Positions 60,449 to 64,000 of a DNA stretch of 64,000 bases are shown piece after piece. The translations under genes and the position numbers were made by a program. Below the pieces are notes generated by a model. That model worked only from the letters and a program-made list of their open reading frames with translations, made no database searches and was not told the DNA's origin. Numbering within the stretch: the first letter of the stretch is position 1; each line of letters opens with the position of its first letter. Origin of the DNA: CAVVFX01 sp963747535 (GTDB lineage: Bacteria > Acidobacteriota > Terriglobia > Bryobacterales > Bryobacteraceae); NCBI GenBank assembly GCA_963747535.1, contig CAVVFX010000003.1, positions 483,945 through 547,944 on the forward strand, written 5' to 3'.

Positions 60449-60838
60449 TCACGCGATCCGCTGAACCCACTGGCTCCGCCACGCTGGCGCCTCGAAGGGA
60501 TCTGCGAAATACTGTGTCTCGTGCACGACCTTACCGTTGCGGAACTCCATTATGCTCACCGTGTACGCTGGCCGCCCCTGGTAGGTGATTGTGTATTCCG
60601 TGATCCAAAGATCACCCTTTCCGAGAATTCGCTTGACGTTGAAACCCGCCGGCTTGCCTGGATGATGACTCCGCAAGGCCTGCAAATTCCTTCGCCCGAG
60701 GATTCGTTCGCCTGACTGAGGATAGTCACAAACGGCATCTTCATCGTAAATATCGTGTTCCGCGTTTGCATCGCCGGCTGCTGACGCCTGCCAGTGTTTA
60801 CTTAGAGCTTCACGTATTTGTTCCTCTTGCATAATCAT
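60449..60838 (-). CDS. NTF2-like (SnoaL-type) protein
   Basis: A 129-residue alpha+beta barrel protein: IREALSKHWQASAAGDANAEHDIYDEDAVCDYPQSGERILG, GDLWITEYTITYQGRPAYTVSIMEFRNGKVVHETQYFADPFEAP and WRSQWVQ. This is the NTF2/SnoaL family of small-molecule-binding or isomerase-like proteins. The start overlaps the aldo/keto reductase stop by 4 bases (ATGA), so it was the second gene of a two-gene operon. The substrate is unknown. Confidence 0.85.
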   Translation of the reverse strand: MIMQEEQIREALSKHWQASAAGDANAEHDIYDEDAVCDYPQSGERILGRRNLQALRSHHPGKPAGFNVKRILGKGDLWITEYTITYQGRPAYTVSIMEFRNGKVVHETQYFADPFEAPAWRSQWVQRIA

Positions 60839-61736
60839 CTTCCTTGTGGAATGAAACCCGGGCTACCGGTCTTCACTACTTCATTGAACCTCTGTCTGGT
60901 TTGAATTCGATTGACCTCATCAAGCGCGTCTTCCGGAAGAGAGGAGATGTTTAAATTCTCCCACGCGTGAGCCGCAGTCCTGGGCGTGGTAAGCAAAGCC
61001 GTGCCACGCTGTACCGCCCAAGCCAACAACACCTGTGCCGGCGTCTTGCCAACTCGTGCGGCAATTGCCGAAATGACTGGATCTCCAAGCGGCCCCGGTC
61101 TTATTCCGTGACCCAATGGCGCAAAAGCCAAAAACACGATGTCCTTCTGCATGCAGAATCCCAGAAGTTCTGTTTCCAGCAGATACGGATGCGCTTCCAG
61201 CTGGACCACAGCCGGCTTGATTCTCGCGGATTCGTAGATGGCCACCAGCCCGTCCAAGGTGATGTCAGACACTCCTATGGCCCGGCATTTGTCACGGTCC
61301 ACGAGACTCTCCATCGGCCGCCAGGTCTCGAGCAAGGTCACGCCGCGATCGTAGAGAATATTGCCATTTTGATCCCGCGGATCGCGCTCGTCTCCCGACT
61401 GAAACGCATATGGAGTGTGACTCAGGTAGAGATCCAAATAGTTGAGCCCAAGTCTCTCCAGACTATGCCTCGAAAGCTGGTTCGACGCGCTCAGGCCGAT
61501 GATTCGTGTTCCACAACTTGGTGGTAACAAAGATGTCTTCACGCGCAATCCCTCCAGAGGCAAGTCCTGCCTGCAAGGCTTCACCCAGCTCACGCTCATT
61601 CCGGTATCGTTCCGCACAATCGAAAAAATCCAGCTTCCAGCGCGTCTCTGGTAGCACTTATCGTTGCGGCCGCATCCGGAATCAGGGTGCCAAAGCCGAT
61701 TACGGGTATATAGCCGTTTCCGTGGTTGAGCGCCAT
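60835..61736 (-). pseudogene. Aldo/keto reductase broken by two frameshifts
   Basis: The full aldo/keto reductase can be traced across three frames. From ATG 61736, MALNHGNGYIPVIGFGTLIPDAAATISATRDALEAGF. Then in another frame FFDCAERYRNERELGEALQAG and GIAREDIFVTTKLWNTNH (with the catalytic Tyr region). Then SLERLGLNYLDLYLSHTPYAFQ, VVQLEAHPYL, FAPLGHG and VGKTPAQVLLAWAVQRG. The first shift is at a run of six T on the coding strand, the second at GCATAGTCTGG where one extra T creates a stop. Total length is not a multiple of three. The family reduces carbonyls with NADPH; this copy is non-functional unless the shifts are sequencing errors. Confidence 0.75.
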
Positions 61737-61954
61737 CCTTTTCGTCCGAAAATCAGAAGAGGCGATCATACTGGGACGGGGGCAATGGAAGGGCCATCGC
61801 TATATCACTGAAAAGCCGCACTCCCGCGCGCTGATTCGTACGTACATGTCTGCAATATGAGTCGATGGTTCGACTGGACTGCCCCGAGGGTGAGAAAAGC
61901 GGCCTTTGATGAGAGCATACCGAAGATGCACACATGTCTTCTCCCGGCTCAAGC

Positions 61955-62263
61955 TCATTTGCTCAGCAAGCGACTCTTATAGAATCGGGCGAAAGAGCGG
62001 GACTGGCACCTCAGGCCGATCGGCCGGCCTCGTCCAAGCCCCAACTTGGCGGCCATGTTGACCAAATCGGCAAGAAACTCGGCTTTTATCTTCTGCATCA
62101 TACGTCCGCGATTCGCCTTAACTGTAATTTCGCTGATTTCCAAGTCGCCACCCCCTTGTTTGTTGAGCATCCCCGTGACTACCAGAGCCATCACTTGCTG
62201 CCCGTTGGGATGACGGCGAGCGCCTTTATTGCAGAACCGTTTCACGTCTGTCGCCGACCCCAT
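61955..62263 (-). pseudogene. LuxR/NarL-type response-regulator C-terminal remnant
   Basis: QQVMALVVTGMLNKQGGGDLEISEITVKANRGRMMQKIKA and DLVNMAAKLGLG closely follow the FixJ-like LuxR helix-turn-helix (normally REVMALVVSGLLNKQ..ELGISEITVKAHRG). The receiver domain and the LTPRE start of the HTH are missing or degraded, and the ends are unrelated. A partial gene left from a FixJ-family regulator. Confidence 0.6.
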
Positions 62264-62307
62264 CTAGATCCACTTGCTGGCCATGAAGTTCACAAATCGG
62301 TCAAGTT

Positions 62308-63924
62308 TCACGCGGCGATCAATTTCACCTCCATGTAGTCGTCAAGAGCCTTTTCGAAGCCGCGCCATGCGGTGCTTAGACTGCTCCGCGACGTAACGTC
62401 GTCTGGCAAGTGAGGGTCAAGTGCGCTCAGACCTGGGGCGAGGACCCGGCTGTAAGTCTTGGTGAAGAGCACCGCGACTCGCCGGCCCAGACCGGCGAGT
62501 TGATATCGTTGTGTGCCCACGATCTTCGTAATTAGCGCCTTACGCCGGAGTCGGCGAAGATCGTAAGTCGCTTGCCGGGAAGTATACGGCGACTCCAGAA
62601 GGGCCTTAACCCGCTCGACGAGCTGACGATTGGTGAAGCCTCGAATGAGAAAACAGAACCCGACTAACGCAGCCAGGATTGCCATCACGCGCTGTTCGCC
62701 AAACCGAAGTCCTGCGGCATAGAGACCATCACCGCTAGTGGATGGTCGGGTCACCTGGCAAAAGGTGGCCACGTCGGGAGCGGGCTGAGTGTCTGCTGCT
62801 TCGGCGTCACATAGACACCGGTTGGCGGATTCGCCAACTGCCCGAAGGGCATTCCAGTTCTGCGCGCAGACGCGGCGACCGATATCGAAATCCTTGGTGT
62901 TACAGATGACTGTCTCGGTTCGTAGCGCCCGTCCCTCTTTGAAATACTGTTTGACCCGCGAAGACTTGTAATAACAGCACAGCGTCGGATCCACGCCCCG
63001 CGTAATGACCCGGGTACGGAATGTTCCGGGAGTACGCGAGTTGACCTGGCGATGAAAAATCAGCGCGATCTGACCCGGTCGCCCCACATCGAGGTGATCT
63101 CGAATCACACCTTCAAACCACATCCGACCCGCTTGCGGCCGATCGAACACGCAAGTGTCTGCAACCTCGAACTGCCGAAACGACATTTGATACCCGTATC
63201 CAGCCCGGAGGTCAGCCTCGGTAAACGGCGAAGGCAATCGCCGCAACCACCGTCCGAAAAAGCTTTGCACCGCACCCGGACCAAGGCGATCACAGATCTT
63301 CTGCAATGCGGCGGCATCCTGGCAGGTACGGAATCCATTATCCAGCGCCTCGTACTTGATGCCGGCTTTCTTCAATTGCCGTTTGGCCCACTCGTGGCCA
63401 TTCAGCCAGACCCAGATCGGGTAAGGCGCATAGGAGTTGGTCTTCCAGAACGCCCCGCCCCACTCCGCATCCCAGAGATAAAAATAGAAGTGATTGATAT
63501 AGGCCATCTCTCGTCCCCAATCCATGTGCGGATGGCGGGCCTTCTCCTGCCCTTTCCTCGGCCAAGATTTCCAAACCGATGCTTTCTCTTGGGCTATGCC
63601 GATCAGCGCCACCCGATCCTTGCCCTCACGCGCGGCTGCCTCCAGATAGGGACGAGCTGTCTCTTCTTTCTTCTCGCCCTTTTTGAAATGCACGACCGGA
63701 ATATGCTGCGATTCGGCAAAGCGGTAGACTGCCTTCACGTACGCATCCCCGATTTTGCCAAACGCCGCTGAAGAAGGAATCGGATACTTCCGTTGCCAAC
63801 GAAGATACGTATAGACATCCCCGACTGCCTGAAGTCTGGGTACGTACGCCTGAAGAAAAATACGGTCAATGGAACGGCAGCGAAGCGTGACGTGATCCCG
63901 CAGCAACGTGCCATAGTCGGTCAT
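62308..63924 (-). CDS. Large conserved-looking protein of unknown function
   Basis: A 538-residue protein starting MTDYGTLLRDHVTLRCRSIDRIFLQAYVP, with GGGAGG 7 bases before the ATG at 63924. The N-terminal half contains alpha/beta segments with VVHFKKGEKKE, RVALIGIAQEKASVW and HFYFYLWDAEWG. The middle has VADTCVFDRPQAGRMWFEGVIRDHLDVGRP. The C-terminal 120 residues look like a winged helix (LLESPYTSRQATYDLRRLRRKALITKI, TQRYQLAGLGRRVAVLF). I recall near-identical hypothetical proteins scattered in soil bacterial genomes, but no function. The winged-helix end and scattered distribution would fit a mobile or DNA-related protein. Confidence 0.7.
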   Translation of the reverse strand: MTDYGTLLRDHVTLRCRSIDRIFLQAYVPRLQAVGDVYTYLRWQRKYPIPSSAAFGKIGDAYVKAVYRFAESQHIPVVHFKKGEKKEETARPYLEAAAREGKDRVALIGIAQEKASVWKSWPRKGQEKARHPHMDWGREMAYINHFYFYLWDAEWGGAFWKTNSYAPYPIWVWLNGHEWAKRQLKKAGIKYEALDNGFRTCQDAAALQKICDRLGPGAVQSFFGRWLRRLPSPFTEADLRAGYGYQMSFRQFEVADTCVFDRPQAGRMWFEGVIRDHLDVGRPGQIALIFHRQVNSRTPGTFRTRVITRGVDPTLCCYYKSSRVKQYFKEGRALRTETVICNTKDFDIGRRVCAQNWNALRAVGESANRCLCDAEAADTQPAPDVATFCQVTRPSTSGDGLYAAGLRFGEQRVMAILAALVGFCFLIRGFTNRQLVERVKALLESPYTSRQATYDLRRLRRKALITKIVGTQRYQLAGLGRRVAVLFTKTYSRVLAPGLSALDPHLPDDVTSRSSLSTAWRGFEKALDDYMEVKLIAA

Positions 63925-64000
63925 AACAGCAACCTCCCAAGACACTTCAACTTTATCAAACACTATCTTCTCGGCGGTATGAGGCGCAAGCGCCACGAGC
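63925..64000. other. Window edge upstream of the last gene
   Basis: Contains the ribosome-binding site of the preceding minus-strand gene. The frame remains open toward the edge without recognisable sequence. Confidence 0.3.

Overview
This 64 kb window looks like a chromosomal segment of a soil acidobacterium, most likely of the Bryobacter/Solibacter type. That placement is an inference. It rests on moderately high GC, many secreted plant-polysaccharide enzymes and beta-propeller proteins, a PEP-CTERM-type protein, numerous CACGAATGA-type dispersed intergenic repeats, and toxin-antitoxin and Uma2 remnants. There is no rRNA and only one tRNA, tRNA-Arg(TCT).

Region by region. (1) 0.5-5.9 kb is a patchwork in which at least six directly oriented, GC-rich repeats of about 80-220 bp separate single genes: a PEP-CTERM protein, a membrane-anchored unknown and a short-chain dehydrogenase. 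(2) 6.0-7.7 kb is a decayed mobile-element scar (recombinase tail, frameshifted TOPRIM protein) ending at tRNA-Arg. (3) 8.0-11.0 kb holds a chimeric GxxExxY/carboxypeptidase-regulatory ORF and the overlapping era, BON-domain and gluconolactonase genes. (4) 11.1-15.7 kb is a four-gene transposon-like unit (two AAA ATPases, a DDE transposase, a DUF6431 protein) with a row of perfect hairpins at its upstream end. (5) 15.7-22.2 kb carries a response regulator without its phosphorylation site, a Nudix hydrolase, mutS2, a polytopic membrane protein and an ion channel.

(6) 22.4-25.2 kb is a three-gene corrinoid methyltransferase operon. (7) 25.3-29.3 kb is a uronate/pectin locus: MFS transporter, GH28 enzyme and beta-propeller. 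(8) 29.3-33 kb is a low-density region with a perfect 198-bp tandem duplication, a frameshifted BrnT-type toxin-antitoxin pair and an intact ParE-type pair. (9) 33.2-35.4 kb has an ECF sigma/anti-sigma pair and a secreted protein. (10) 35.5-44.8 kb encodes secreted hydrolases, including a 1181-residue fusion of an arabinofuranosidase with a glucuronoyl esterase.

(11) 44.9-52.2 kb is the most coherent system. An NsrR-like regulator with a candidate NsrR operator lies upstream of a NarK transporter fused to a b-type cytochrome domain. A molybdopterin oxidoreductase, a four-cluster ferredoxin, a Rieske protein and a small membrane protein follow. A convergent DUF3079-hemerythrin pair lies behind a CRP/FNR-type palindrome. 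I infer nitrate uptake and reduction tied to nitric-oxide sensing. (12) 52.7-59.4 kb has an ion channel and a complete RND efflux operon. (13) 60.4-64 kb has an NTF2-like gene, a frameshifted aldo/keto reductase, a LuxR-type remnant and a large unknown gene.

Several broken genes carry one-base frameshifts, some at homopolymers. Some of this decay could be sequencing error.
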